DNA of 64,000 bases from Dirofilaria immitis (lineage: Eukaryota; Nematoda; Chromadorea; Rhabditida; Onchocercidae), in the NCBI GenBank assembly GCA_024305405.1, contig JAKNDB010000110.1, forward strand, positions 1,674,001-1,738,000, written 5' to 3'. The position numbers and the translations under genes were made by a program. Of this stretch, positions 25,301 to 38,800 are shown piece after piece. Position 1 is the stretch's first letter; every line of letters begins with the position of its first letter. The notes beneath the pieces are model-generated. The model was not told the DNA's origin and did no database searches. It saw nothing but the letters and a program-made list of their open reading frames with translations.

Positions 25301-28300
25301 CTTGCTCTAAAATTTATTCATTACATATTCTAAACAAAAGAATAAGCAATTTACTTATATTACTAAACTTTTTAACAGTTCTTTCTCATGGCGAATTATA
25401 ACAGACAGTTCTTATGTGATTTTAAATAGAATGACGTACTTCTTCATTTCGGTTTCCAAATCCTTCACTCTTTGTCCAGCGTCTTTATGGGCCCTTTCAA
25501 GTACAGTAACACCTGTTTCAAGCTTATGTTCCAGTAGTGAAACTTCGGCTTTCTTTGCGCGGTCAGTTAAAAAAGCTACATTACTTTGAAACGTCTTACG
25601 TTCCTGAAATAAATGCGCATAAATAGAATGTACAGAGATATAATCCGATTTGTCTTTTCTTTTTGAGAAATTAAAAAAAAAAAAAAACGACTTTAGAACT
25701 ATCTACTGCATAATAAACTCACCGAACATAGTACATTTTCGGAACGCTTCAGTGCAATCGATCGTTCATTAAGTTGATTTTTAACTCGCTGATTTCCGTA
25801 TCACGTCCTCTGATTTCTTCGGCCATGTTCTTTCGAGTATCCTGGCTAGACTGCAACTCTCTCTGCAACTTCCTTAATTCTTCGGCATGTTTCTGTCGAA
25901 GCTCTTGCAATTCGTGCGCCAAGTATTCATTTTTCTCTTGCAATTCCCGTGATCGTTCAGAATCTCGTCTATAATTCAAGTACATGAATCTTACCAGTTA
26001 AATAACAATTTACCAGAAAAAGAATGAAATTTTTTCTACAAGCTTTGGGTTACATGCCTCATTATGAAGCTAACACAGGAATGACTTGATTTCCCTTTGA
26101 AACATAGTAATAATATCTGAGACTAAGAAAACCTCATGTACGCCACAAAGCTTATTGGAGAAACCAAATGAGAGATGTTTTTAAAATAAAATACAGAAAG
26201 GGATTCAAACAACTGGGTTAGTAAAGCCTATGAGAATCATTCATTGATCAGAATCCTTGACACTATTTTCGATTGTGACAAGCCAGTACGAAACGCTAAG
26301 TTCATATCATTCAAAACTACTTACTCATGTTGCTTTACACTTTTTTCAAGCTTCTTTAATTCGTTCTTTTTCTGATTTAATTGTTGTATCGTTTTATCAT
26401 GTTTTTCTTTCTCAGACTGCAATTGTGCCTGCATCTGCTTCATGGTGTTCGCATGTTTCTGCTCTTGTCTACAAAAAGCAATAAAATAAAGCAAAATTCC
26501 AGCTCAAACAATTCAGAGTTTCTTTTCTTCTTTCAACCTTTCGAAAACAACAATATTTCCTTAATTAGATACCTTGCTTATTTATAGGAATATATCCTGA
26601 AAACGTCATTCAGCTTACTTTTTATTTTTTCTTTTTCGGCAGCAAGTTGTCGCGACAAACCTTCCTTATCACTTTCAAGTAACGCAATACGTTGGGCAAT
26701 TTTCTCCGTATGTTCGTTCAATCTTCAAGCGCATATATATTGATTAAAATGAGCCGCTATATTGATCAAGTAAAATACCTATTCACTGGAAAACTGATTC
26801 TGTTACACATAAATAAAATCTTACTTTTCTGCTTGGCCAACTTCCATCAGTGGGTTTTACTCACAGCTTGGTCGGCAAAAACACCAATGCGATGCACTTC
26901 GCGATTCAACATATAGTCATGCTGGTCATCTGGACAGTCAGACATCAAGGAACTGAAGTCATCTGCATCATCAACCAAAGGCGCTGTTAAATGAAGTTCA
27001 TCCAGTGAAGAGCAATCAAGATCTGAAATATGTCCGGACTAAATTATTTAATCAAGCGTTTGAGAATAGCGCAGCATATTCATGATGACGGATATCAGAA
27101 ATGCGATAAACGATTTATAAAAATTTGTTTCCTTATTATGATGTCATTTATAATGCCAGTAACTCGTCTCTGCTTCTGAGCTTTTATCTTCTCTCTTACC
27201 TCTACGTCCATCTTTAATCGCTTCGATAACTTTCTCGTCGCCAGCTAGAATTGCTAGTTTTTGCAGACAGCCTTTGAGAAAAGGACTTTTCGAACGCATT
27301 TCCAATGTATTAATAAATTCAGCGGCCTTGTCAACCACGTTTAGCATTCACACAGTTAACACCAATCACTGACAGCGCTGCCATAACTTGCTGAACCTTA
27401 AATGAAAGTGAAATTGATGAAAAAATAAAAACTATTAGTAAAAATTTGAAGTAATTTAATAATTCTCTTCAACAATCGACCTGATTTAAATTAAAAAAAA
27501 ACCGATAAACACGTTTTCAATTATTCTTGAAGAAAAAGTGACCTGTGCATCTGTAAAGTGGGGATATTGCCAGCACCAAAATCCAAACTATTTTCATCGC
27601 CAGCTGCAGGTGGATTCTGGAAAAAGAGATTTATAATTTCAAAATATCCACTGAAAAAAATTAAAAAAAAATAAAACGACAAACCTCGCCGTTCTTCATG
27701 TATTTCCAGCAGTATTTGATATTGAATTTAAGCCATTCTTCGATATATTGTCGTGACCAAATATTCGGCTGTGCCGAATCATCCATGTATGGCTGCACCT
27801 AAATCAATTTTTGTGAAATACCAGCCGAAAAGAATCGTTTCAAAATAACGGTTAAATTATATTTTATGGTTACTGAAAAATCGAGTTGACTACTAAATAA
27901 TACTAATTAAAACCTGAGGATTTGCCATATCGTCCCCAATAATTTGCTGCGAATGATAAATTGGAAAAACCGGAAATGTCTGGAATAATAGGAATAATTA
28001 TTCTGGATCTAAATGCACTCATTACATAGAGTAATGTAATTTTCAATCTGATAAATCATACTTTCGGATCCGCATTAGTGAACTGTGTTGTAAAACGTGC
28101 TAAGCTTTCTTTTTGCATTTCCGCAGCTGCTTCCGTTCTATTATCTGTTTGAGTCTTTGACTGCTGCAACTAACGGGATAATATTTAGAACAAGTAGATC
28201 TCAATATGAACGATTAATCTATTATTTAATGTAGAGAAATAGCAAAAGCAACTATAAACGGCTGTTACTAATATAATTTCAAAAAAATAATAAAGAAACC

Positions 28301-31300
28301 TCATCGTGTTTTTTCTAGAATCCACATCTTTGAACTCGTTCGGCTTCTTTCGACGCCATTCTGTAATTTTATGCCATTTCAAAGTTATTATTCCGTGAAC
28401 AGAGAGAATTAGCTAAGAGATTCCCATAATACGCCAGTTTGGTGTATCTGGTTTAACTGGAAGCAGCTACTGTCATAATTATTACAACAACGCATGACAC
28501 AAAATTCTACACACTTCAAAGAATAAAATTTTGAGATTACTATCCAATGCATGATATGGTTTTGCATAATCGCTGAAGTAATTTTGCCAAATTTAGAGAT
28601 AAAAATTAATTGGAACGAAAAAAAATGAAATGAAGTACTTACCACCATTGGGAATGGTTTTCTTTGCTGTCTGTTTCTTTGGTTGTGCATAAGGCCGATT
28701 TGGATTTGGATTTGTCATACCCGTGTGTGCATTTACTATGGCTGCATCTGCTTTGGGCATTAGCACGGAAACTTAAAATGAAATTTAGAACTTCGAACAT
28801 AATCAAAAGAGAAGAAAATGAAAGCAAAATAAAACAAACTCCAGTAATGTGTAACAGGGAAAAAATCTACGAGGAATTTATTGCCCCTATCTCCTGTAAG
28901 TTATTGTCATCATCACATTAGACTCCCAACAAAAACACACCACACTCCTCAAAAACTAATTGAATTTAGATCACTTTCATTTATTCAATCAGAAAAGTCA
29001 ACTGAAAAACCTGAACATTACTCCTAGGCATTCCATAATACAGCAACAAAACGTAATGAAATGCCAGACGTATCAGCATCTCAATGATATCAAGCATATA
29101 GGAAGGAGATTAATTGAATCTTCTCAAGCACAGAAGACTGAGGTTAACTGAATCTTCTCAATAATTAGTGAAATTATCGAATTCGGACGAAAAAAAAAGG
29201 AAAAACATCTTCAGAAACAGTGGAAAAATTACAGTCAGTCTGACATGAAGCCTCCTCTGTATTGAGAGAAGTGGGTTCAAGAATAGCTTGAATGCAGCTG
29301 TCACAATCATCGCGTACTATCGTACCATCACTTTGAAGTGAACGCTTCATCTTTTTGGAAAAAGGAACTCCAACCGCTGTACGACCATTATTTCCTTCAA
29401 CCTAAATAATATTTAATTAGAATTAAACCAACATTCAGGTTTTGAAAAATAAAAATTATTCATAATTTTAGGGTAATAACTAAAATGATGTTTTCTATTC
29501 GAATAAATCATCGCCAACACATAGTGAAAAAACTACCTTTTAAAATTTTCTAAAAATAATTACCTCGCTATCAGAAGAAGCTCCACTTGATGAGCTTGTT
29601 TCTTCATCACTAGAACATTCAAGAAGATGCTGCTCTTTTTGATCTGGACATAACTCCCATGGTTGCCCATGTCCGCTTATATCGTATGTGCAACGGAGAA
29701 CTGGCCCAACTGGATCTTGTGTCTCAGTTTTCTAAAATCAGTTAAATTATACAGAAATGCGACAGTCAGAACATATATGATTTCCACTACGGAACTTCAG
29801 CCGGCAACTAAACGAATTTCATGGAATACCGAAGCTGAATTATGGATCGCTTCAATTTGTAAGAAAACTTCTGAATTAAAACGTTGCATGGAAAGAATTA
29901 TGCTGACAGATTACTAAAAAAGCTAACAAAACAAAAATTACAAATCCACCAGCAAGAACTTAGAAGCACGACTACCTCGATTCTTTTCTCGCAGACGTTA
30001 AAAAATCTCTTTCCTCTTCTACACCTATAATCACCTAGAAATTTTTTCAACATACCCGAGGGTCTACTTGTAGTATATCTCCATCTTCTGCCATTTTGGC
30101 TCCTAAAGCGAATACATCATTTTCCAAATAATTAGCATTAACCATCATTTCTTTTTTTCATCATCCAGCTTTTCATCCAATCTGCAATATCCGAAATTCT
30201 TCAGAATTATGTCCTATACTGAACTGTTCATCATTAGTGGAATTTTACAATTTATTAAATGTAAACATGATCTGCACTTGCATAGACGCATAATACCAAA
30301 TTTACCTTTCGCAAACAGTGTTCTTGTCATTAACTTTTTCCTCCCTTCGTTCATTATCGAAAATGGATGAATCAAGTTGTTTCGAAATCTTTTCCTCTCC
30401 CTACAATTATTATAATGTACTATCATCAAGATATTACGGATATCATTTTGACATTCTCCTTATGATACTATTCTATTTGTGATATATTCTTCGATAGTCA
30501 CCTGAAGCTTTTCTCAAGAGACGCTGCTCTAAAAAAAAGATCTACAATTATTCCCTGTTTAAAATGTTACCGAATCATCTAGCCCTTCCTCATGTTTTCC
30601 ATCATCAGAAAGCCATTTCATTTCGCGAGCAGCATTCAGCAGCACTTCAGTTGGGGTTTCTAAAAGGAACAGTGCCAATGCATAAACTTAAACCTTCATC
30701 TTGGAGATAGGAATCATTGTTGCGATAGACATGCAAATACTTCGGAATTTTTAGATAAAACACAGATTGCCAAACTATCATGAAAGCTTAATTTATAAAG
30801 GAAAAAACCTTGCACATTGCAAGCGTTTTTATCGTTTTGCATCACTGAACGGGTTTCTGCAACATTTGGTTCTATTGCTTGCCTTGTTTCCAATGTTTTA
30901 TTATTTAAAGGTGAAGTCGCTGTTCTAAAAACATGACTTGTTTTTATTAACTTCTGAAGTATTTTTTTAATTTCATAGCCAGATATTTCTAGAAAGACTT
31001 GAAATTTTTTTCAGAAGGTTTAAAAAACAAATGATCAATTCAAGTACTCCTTTTGTGGCTGGCAAATAAGGGCCATACTACCATACTAATGGCCAGAAAT
31101 TATAAAAAAGAAAAAAAAGACCTGTTCTGAGCATTGACATTCCTCTCCGTATTTGTTTCACGCAGTTTGTTATTAGAATTCAGTTTTGAAGATGATTTGT
31201 TTATATTGGATTGTTTGTTAATTGTGGCAGCACCTGATATAGCCTGTTTCAGAGCACTTTGATTAAGCGAATTCTCTTCATCACTTTTCCCAAGCGGAGG

Positions 31301-34300
31301 TCCTTAAAAACAAAATTCTCATTAAGCAAGACGAAAACGAGAAAAAATTTATTTAAACTAAGAAGAGGTGAAGATTTTTAGCAATTATGAATATCAAGCC
31401 ACTAAGAACGGCACGAAGAACCTTTTTCAATCCTTTCGATACTTTGTTTCAGTTTCATTTCAATCAGCTTCGCTTTCTGAGCCTCGAGATCGGCTTTGCA
31501 ATCTTGGTCACGATCTTTACAAAATTTCAGAGCGCTCATATTGACTTCGATAGCCTTATCAATGAGTCCTCTACTACTTTGTATATCAGCTAACCTCATA
31601 TAATCTTGAATTTTCTTCTCGAATTGCTCATGAGTTCTGCAAAATGCTTTTAGAAATCAAGTAATATTCAAACAAATTCGCTCACCCTCTGCCATTAAAA
31701 AAGAAAATTGTGTATAAATGAAATACAATGGAAATTTCCTACAGGATATTTTTCGGAGGTTCAGCTTTGACAGATACTTCCAAAATAACCTTGTCATCTT
31801 TGATATAACCTTGGCTTTCATCCAATATGTCCTAAAAATATCAAATATATAGAAAGTTTCTGGTCAAATATGCAAAAATCCAGACATCATACACACTTAT
31901 TTATTAAAGCGATTGTTACGAATAATATGTTGGAAACCAATCACTTCTTTATTTTGTTTCATTTTTTATTCGGAAAATAACAAATTCAAACTCACAGCCC
32001 ATGTCATAAAACATGAGTATCCCCAATCATTTTCTTTAGCTGTATAAACATGATTAGTTTTCCTTGTAAAATGTGGTACACCTTGTTTCTGCGAAATCAG
32101 TCGCAATTCTGCTGCTGCTTGACATGACCATGAACTGGAAAAAATATTACAATCGATGCAAAGCGGAAATATGCTTCCCAGCCAATTTCGCAACAAATCT
32201 TCATATGTATCCCGTTCGAGAAAAATATCGGCTAGTGTAAGTTGCGGATTTGCCGCACTCTATTCAGCAAGCAGAAAACAATGTAGCAGTAACTTACTCA
32301 GAATAAGCATCCGGACAACACTGCAGAAAAAATCCTAAACACTTTTGCGTCCCTTTCTTTTGTACAACATGCTGTCGAGGCATTACCATTATTCGCCTAA
32401 AAATGAGCGAAATGCAAATATAAGAGCATGTTGTTCTCGATTGTCGTTCCTGACATTAATAACTGACAGTTTCTTAAGCTTATTTCCTAATTTTCTAACC
32501 TTTTATGCTTTTAATATTAATTCATAAACTGTTACCGGCTTTGAAATCTATTGTACTAACCAAGGAACAGCTTGTATCTTTTACTCGGCCCTCTCACAGT
32601 ATCGGCCATATTAGTGAAGTTTTGAATCATCAACCGCAATGTTCCATCAGATGAAGTGCTTGATGTAGGAGAACTAGCATCAGTACTCGACGACGCCACT
32701 GTACCTGAAGTACGCTATGACAAGAGCTTAATGAAGACAAAACAATCCAAAAATGCAATTTGGTTAGTAAACTGAAAAGGAAGAGCAGATTTCGGGATTG
32801 CTAGAATTATAAGTGTATCGCCAAGGACAGAAGATCATTTTCTCAATCGATTCCTAATTTATTTCGCTGACTGCATGAGCAAAAACAACCAATAACTCAG
32901 AGTGACTTCCTTTCGGAGGATATGATAATCAGCATTTCCAGCTTACAACTCCATCAAGCATAGAGGGAGTCGTGCACTGCAGTCTGACAAGTCTGATAAT
33001 TAGGATAAATTACAGAATTTAAGTCAAACCTTTATTTGCAATAGGTTGAGATATGGTAGTCCGAGAACACTGTGTAATTTTCGGGAATGTTTCTTCATCG
33101 GGATCGGTTTGACATGCTACATTAATTTTGGTTTTCCTGAAATTTGAATATGATCAGATCACAAAAATCTAGAATGCCGTAAAATTTTCTAGTTTATTTT
33201 GCAAACTTATTTATGATTTAAATACTTTTATCTTTCCCCTTCGTTTCACATCTTTGTCAGGGTATAGAGTTGAATCTGGGAGCCGTAATATATAATCAGA
33301 ACAAAGTAGCAACACAAAAAAGAAGAAAAAGTGTGTGTGTGTGTGTGTGTGTGTGTGTAACCTCTCAACCGATAACTTCCCATTTTATACTTTAAGCAAC
33401 GCCCTATGACCTAAAGGATGATAATTCAAAAGCTGATTGATCGCCTATTATGATTTAAACAACATCCTCCACATAATTATAGAATTGAAATTTGAAGAGA
33501 TGATTTTTTGTTTTGAAAATATGAATCAAGACAATTTTATATTACAAAATCTCTTAATTATACCAGAAATTTCACAAATATTTTACTTTCAACATATTGT
33601 AAAATATGTTGTTTATTCCGACAATCTTTGCAAATGTACTACTACTTCTATCCCTATTTTATACTTTCATTCTACGTTTATATCAAGTTTTAGACTTCGC
33701 TTAATTAAAATCCATTTTTTACGAATACTTCGCTTCTTATTACATTTTCAGTTTTTTATAAAAGTAAATAACAATTAGCAGAAGATAAAAAAATGCAAAA
33801 GTGCCATAACGAAATTTTTTTGTACTATACGTATGAAACTACAAAACACGAAATAAAAAAAAAAAAACAAACTTTACACCACTCTGATGTACTGAACATA
33901 AGTTCCCCTTCTTTCTCCAGCTATAGCTGATGACTTGACAATTTCATGGCAATCATTTGCCTTCCTAGAAGAAGGTGTCCTTGAAACTATTGTTGCATCC
34001 AAATCCATTTCACCTGAAATAAGCTGATCATTTACATCTTGAAACTATGCAGTGGTCTGGAACATGTGCAAAAAGTTAGATACTACAGCGAGGACAACAT
34101 AGCAATCTATCACATGTCATTAATGGTACTGACAACGCGGGAGGTCTCTGCGAGCTTCAGCAAACATAAACCTCTCGTCTCCCGCCTGTCCCATATTCGC
34201 CTACAAACGATATCTTCTTTCGTATGGCCTGACCCACTGCACTGCATATCTTTAAATGTCGGGATGACGCAAGTCAGAGACATACAATTCTAGCTGATAT

Positions 34301-35814
34301 TCATTGGACTAGCTGACCAAGTGTTTACATCTTTTACTATCTTAGTGAACTCTGCCCTCAACTAACAACGAACATTGTTTACAAAACTGCCATCCTTTCG
34401 GTGAAAAGATCTTGGAAGAGGTATAAGCCACTCACTTATTCATGGCGTGGTGGTACGTCTTTCAATATAATCATCACCCGGAGTACATTATTTAGAAAAA
34501 ATTTTCCAATGCCCTGGAACGTGTATCACAGCAAACTGAAACGTGGAAACGACACTTAGTGCCTTCAACTCATCAACATTCATCCGACAATAATCGACAA
34601 CGCCAATGAAATGGAAAACTCTACTAAGAAAAAAAATTGCATCTTTCTAAATTATTTCACGTGTAATGCGATGACAGTAAAATGCTGAAAAAGAAAAAGT
34701 GATGTGCATGGGGACTATGACGTGAAACTTCACCACACAATAATTTACTTCCGTAAAGATAAATTAACAAACAGTAGTGCCCACAAATCTAAGATTATTG
34801 CGGTAGAGACTCCCGAAATGCTGAATCTTACGAAGTTAGGAAATACCATCAATACAAGCACATCACTTCAGCACTTGTACAGGCTAGTAAATTCTGTGAA
34901 ACTTAGAAGCATATATTCATATTCATGGGGCATTGATGAATATCATTTTGAAATGTGGGCGAAAATGGCACATATATGAAAAAGGATGAGAAGCAGTATG
35001 TATGAAACAACAGGTAATGGATAGGGAAACGATCTAGCTGTCCTTTTGTAAATGATGAACAATTAATATTTATCCACTGTAATGCAAAAGCATAGGGTCC
35101 GTGAGCCGATTGTAAAAACCTATTACTGTTCAGTGAAATTAGAGAACAGAGCTTTGAGAATACAATTCAAATAATATGACGATATCAGATATTATTACGT
35201 ACTTCTAAACTAATATGGCTAAACCAGAAAGCGAAGATATGAACCTATCCAAATCTTGAAACTCCAAAAAACGATAGTTGCAATGTTAGGTGGGAAAAAA
35301 ATTGTATATGTCCACGGATGAAAACGAAACTTACATTTAGTCCTATACGCTGAGGTGTCCGTTGGTGTAGTTGCATCAGTTTTTTTGCTGTGGTAGTAGT
35401 GGTATTATTAGGAGTAGTGGTTGCAGTAACAGTAGTAGTAGCAGTAGTAATAGTAGTAGACTTGTCACCCATTTCTATATCCACCGAAGACCTTTGTGGT
35501 TGGATCGATCCGACATTGCTGCCTCCACCGGTTGTTCGATAATTCGGTACGCTACCAGTGGTATCACTTGATGCATCTACATTATTCGAATAAGACGATT
35601 CACCGTTACTATCACTATCAGCGGTCGGTCCAACTGGTCGTCGTGGATCGCTCGGCACCGCAATTGCATCGTTCGACAAGATATCAGCAGGCAAATTTCC
35701 GCTTCCGTGATCACCATCACATGTACTACTGGCGCTACTCGACTCGTTGTTTTCGTTCATACTTGGCGGAGAGCTGCTACCAGCCGTCACCTCAAGCGTC
35801 ACTTGATTCGCCAT
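22367..35814 (-). CDS. MATH-domain, coiled-coil, tryptophan-motif protein, about 37 exons
   Basis: The start MANQVTLEVTAG is at 35814; exons run down to TGA at 22367, about 1,770 codons. Order: a Ser/Thr-rich N-terminus (about 160 codons); a MATH domain (exons within 31743-32704) resembling the USP7 MATH in SWSCQAAAELRL and KENDWGYSCFMTW; a short coiled coil (31422-31636); acidic linkers with CQTD motifs; a conserved-looking block with WSRQYIEEWLKFNIKYCWKY and MAALSVIGVNCVN; an acidic DDADDFSSLMSD stretch; a long coiled coil (25193-26722); and a Pro/Ser/Gln-rich tail with spaced tryptophans. MATH domains bind short peptide motifs, often in ubiquitin pathways, but no protease or RING is visible. 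I cannot name the protein. Missing bases are inferred near 32395 and at 30152-30158, 28309-28314, 27560-27563, 26620-26640, 25778-25782 and 25226-25227, with an indel at 27340-27342. The last exon is the least certain. Confidence 0.75.
23332..23356. repeat. Poly(A) tract of about 25 in an intron
   Basis: An uninterrupted A run in the intron between exons 23511-23426 and 23187-23070. No retroelement body or target duplication is seen beside it. Its length may be unreliable given the homopolymer errors in this assembly. Confidence 0.85.
23616..24280 (-). other. Tryptophan-dotted low-complexity tail (GW/WG-like)
   Basis: Exons 24280-24021, 23948-23843 and 23758-23616 encode Ser/Thr/Gly/Asn-rich sequence with tryptophans in small-residue settings: TAWGSSWDAPL, SNGWSNGGGSEWLN and QQWPSWTGYHAP. 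Such spaced GW/WG motifs are used by Argonaute-binding and CCR4-NOT-binding proteins, but similar motifs also occur by chance in disordered tails. No RRM or UBA domain typical of GW182 is visible. Confidence 0.55.
25193..26722 (-). other. Second, long coiled-coil region
   Basis: Five exons (26722-26619, 26467-26325, 25968-25723, 25603 to about 25441, 25306-25193) encode about 250 residues dominated by E, K, Q, R and L. Examples are EHTEKIAQRIALLESDKEGL, KQMQAQLQSEKEKHDKTIQQ and HELQELRQKHAEELRKLQRE. Frame is kept only if one base is restored in the T run at 25778-25782, giving LKNQLNERSIALKRSENVL, and one in the GG at 25226-25227, giving IATAKAEFATQIEQIKAG. Confidence 0.8.
31422..31636 (-). 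other. First coiled-coil segment, directly after MATH
   Basis: One exon encodes about 71 residues of charged helix, beginning THEQFEKKIQDYMRLADIQ and ending QKAKLIEMKLKQSIERIEKG. Leucine, isoleucine and methionine recur at roughly heptad spacing among K, E, Q and D. A MATH domain next to a coiled coil recalls TRAF-type trimer organisation, but nothing here proves oligomer state. Confidence 0.7.
31743..32704 (-). other. MATH (TRAF-like) domain of the long minus-strand gene
   Basis: The domain is encoded by exons 32704-32561, 32396-32298, 32134-31996 and 31831-31743. It opens with TLRLMIQNFTNMADTV, continues KKGTQKCLGFFLQCCPDAYS, then SWSCQAAAELRLISQKQG and KENDWGYSCFMTWADILD, and closes DDKVILEVSVKAEPP. 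The spacing and the SWSC..A, KENDWG..FM.W and DDKV.LEV.V.A signatures are those of the USP7-type MATH fold. One base must be restored at the second exon start (near 32395) to join FLG to RIMVMP. Confidence 0.85.
33331..33358. repeat. (GT)14 microsatellite in an intron
   Basis: A clean dinucleotide run lies in the intron between exons 34023-33878 and 33136-33030 of the MATH gene. It should be polymorphic. Confidence 0.95.
34024..35334 (-). other. First intron of the MATH gene, about 1.3 kb
   Basis: This is the largest intron of the gene. The donor GTAAGT follows the codons for QRIGLN. The acceptor that keeps frame is the GATCAG at about 34024-34026, giving LISGEMDLDA. Plus-strand open frames inside it (34039-34293 and 34704-34979) have no splice support or family resemblance. 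A long first intron often carries regulatory elements. Confidence 0.55.
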
Positions 35815-38800
35815 TAGGTTTTCCGTTTTTTTTACTTTTTCAAGCTTTTAAATCCTGTATTTACAGTTTATACAGAATAGCAAGGTATTTTTTCCGTAGC
35901 CGTCGCACCTGTATGATATCCGAACGTCTATCAACGTACAACACAATATAACAATACATGTAGCTGTATAATCCTACATATATATAAAGGTAGCTAATTT
36001 GGTTTCCAAACTTCCAATACTTCTGCCTGAAAGCCTTTGACGCCTCAATATTTCTTCAAAAATAACAAATAACTGAAAAATAACGAAACAAGCAAAAGCA
36101 AAAACAATAAGTGGAAACATGCATTAATTACCCGTCATCCATCTTTCCCTATCCTCACCATTCCTTATCCTTCTCTCCGGAACTAATTTCATGGAATCTC
36201 TATGCTGTTTCGAGATTTAAACGATTTGAAAAATTAATACAATGATAAATTCACTCCTATTCCTTTCGATCTCTCTCTCTCTCTCTCTCTCCTCCTCCTC
36301 CTCTCCTCTAAATCCTAAAAATCTCATCTTTCCGGAGCTCATCTCATCAAATCGGATTAACAGCCCGGCAGTTAAAAAATATTTGAGATATCAATTCATA
36401 CACAAATAAAAGTTATCTCTTACCCCTTTTCACTTTCTCAACTAAATCAACCATTATTGATCTCATCAAACTGAAATGTTTACCAGAAGCTTCGACTCAT
36501 TTGATGGTACTATGCATAAAACATGATATTATTCTATTTATTTTCCCTCCATCAATCCTACCATTCGCCCACATCTACCCTTCCTACAACCCAACTTCGA
36601 AATGTATTAATCTACCGATGGTACATTGCTCATCAGTTTGTTGTTATTCGACTACAAACAAATATACAAACCAAAACGCCACGGAGATACGCCGCTGCAG
36701 CGTTAGACAACAATCATTCCAACTTCCCCATATTCTGCTATCTTTTCTCCACTTTACTACGGTAGTCCGCTAAACTAAACGTCACGCTTCCCCTTTCTCT
36801 CACAAACCGGCAATGACAAAGTAGAACAGAAGCTCAAAATTTTGACTTTTCCAGAAGGAAAAAAAATTTTAATTCAGTATTAAAAATATCGAATATCTCA
36901 ACGAATAGGAATGAAGAAAAAAGGAGACGAAATCTCATCATCTAAACAATTTAGATGACGTGTAATTGAATCGAATTGCTATTATATCGTATCATCTGCA
37001 TGTACTCATATCCATCCATCTATTCATCCATTATATTCCAACCAGGTCATCTGGAATTCACGTCAATCCCCATTTGATGTGACAAATCAAACGAAACAAA
37101 CAAGCAGACAAACGATGTGAACCTGAAACGGAAACCCTAAATTGCATAATCAAATTCCGTTGCCACTACTATTGTACGAATCGATAAATCGATCATACGC
37201 ACAGCAGGAATAACATCAATCCAAGACAACATCGTCTATTTTGCAGCACCATTCTCTTCTTATTTCCGTTGACACATTGTTAGATCACCATGATTTATCC
37301 ACCCTATGAAATTCTATTGCTCATATATTTTGCCTATCCGAGAAATCTCGGCGTAAGTCCCAAGTGGCTTGGGGTTGTAACTAAGGAGAAGAGGATTATA
37401 GTTAAGGAGAAAAGATTGTTGGGAAATTCCGGTTTAAGTTCTGGGTGATCAATTTTGCACATTATATCAAGATTAAAATTAAGGAAGGCTGTGATTTTCA
37501 ATAATCTGTACTAATTTCTATTGATGGAAATATATGTAGGAAATTATTTATCATTAAAAAAACCGTTGTATTGTTCGGATTTTGTAATTTGTCTTTGAAT
37601 TATAAATTAATCGGAACTTATTTTCGGAATGAGTAGAAATTCATTGTTTGATTCTAATAACGTATAGTCAGAGGTAGGGTTTCATGTTGTAATAAGGTGC
37701 ACTGGATTTCGATAAATTATATTGAATGAACGCCTCAAACACCAATACTAACTATTAAGGCTACTCATGTCAGCAAAATTTTGGACAAATCTGAAGTTTT
37801 AAATGATCAGCCATGTGAAATTCCACTGATCATCGCTGTAATATTAAGTAATGTCCGTCGGACAAGTATTTAACTTCTGTACCGGATGTTTCACAATCTT
37901 CTCCACTTATTTCTCCAGTTAAAATTCTTTCCTACTTTTGGTTTTTGTTGGACTTGAGTATACGATGTCTTTAGTTCATCTGGATGAGATAAGTGTTTTT
38001 TACTCACACGGAAAATTCGGCAGTAGTTCATATTTTCCGCTTCACAAAAGATTTACAGTATCAGTTTTAAAATCACTTTCGATAAATTAACAATCACCAA
38101 TATTGCGTTCCCAATTCCACATATAAAACTTACCGTTGAATTGAGTCGACTTGAATATCCTCAAATCAGTGTAAACTTGACCGCTTTGAACTACTCACAT
38201 ATGATGATAGTTAATATTATTTTGAATAGTAGTGTCCGTTTCATTTATTAGTATTGAAACATACTGATTGCCGACTAATTTTGGTTAAGCATCTTAAAAG
38301 ACAAAAAAGGAACAGTCTATTCCTTTTTCCACCATTTAATATGTTCATCTCCTAAAATGATTTTATTAACATTCCGTAGGTGTATCTCTGTAAATACAAC
38401 AGTCACTTCATACTGTTACCGAAGTGAACTTAAAAATGATGGAGTCTTTATTGCGGCAGTTTGCTGCGGTCTAGTCTAAAATTGAAATTTTTATGGATTA
38501 TTGGTTACATAAACTAAAACATTATATTACCTTCTTGATGAGATCATGCTGTAACCCCTTCGATTTTTGATTAATCAAATTAATGCTATTTTCGTGGCAT
38601 AACTGAGGTCATTTTTAAAAAGTCATTATAATTTCGGAAGAAAATTTATCAGTGCCATGCTGAACTGAATCATTTACCACCGCTACTGTGTATGATAAGT
38701 AATATCAGTGAAAGGTATGGGATTAACTCATCAATAAAAATAAAATTGGAAAAGAAATCACCGAAGGAGCACACCTGAGATTAACTGATAGAGCAATGCA

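Noticed and set aside
30507..30535. 25-base candidate exon reading QRLLRKAS in the MATH gene
   Set aside because: Including it breaks the frame. Skipping it joins GLDDS to GEEKISKQLD cleanly.
34704..34979. Plus-strand 91-codon frame
   Set aside because: Lies inside the first intron of the MATH gene on the other strand, with no recognisable motif or splice signals.
35496..35951. Plus-strand open frame of 151 codons
   Set aside because: It lies antisense over the first coding exon and promoter of the MATH gene; His/Ser/Tyr-rich because of the opposite strand's composition. No splice logic.
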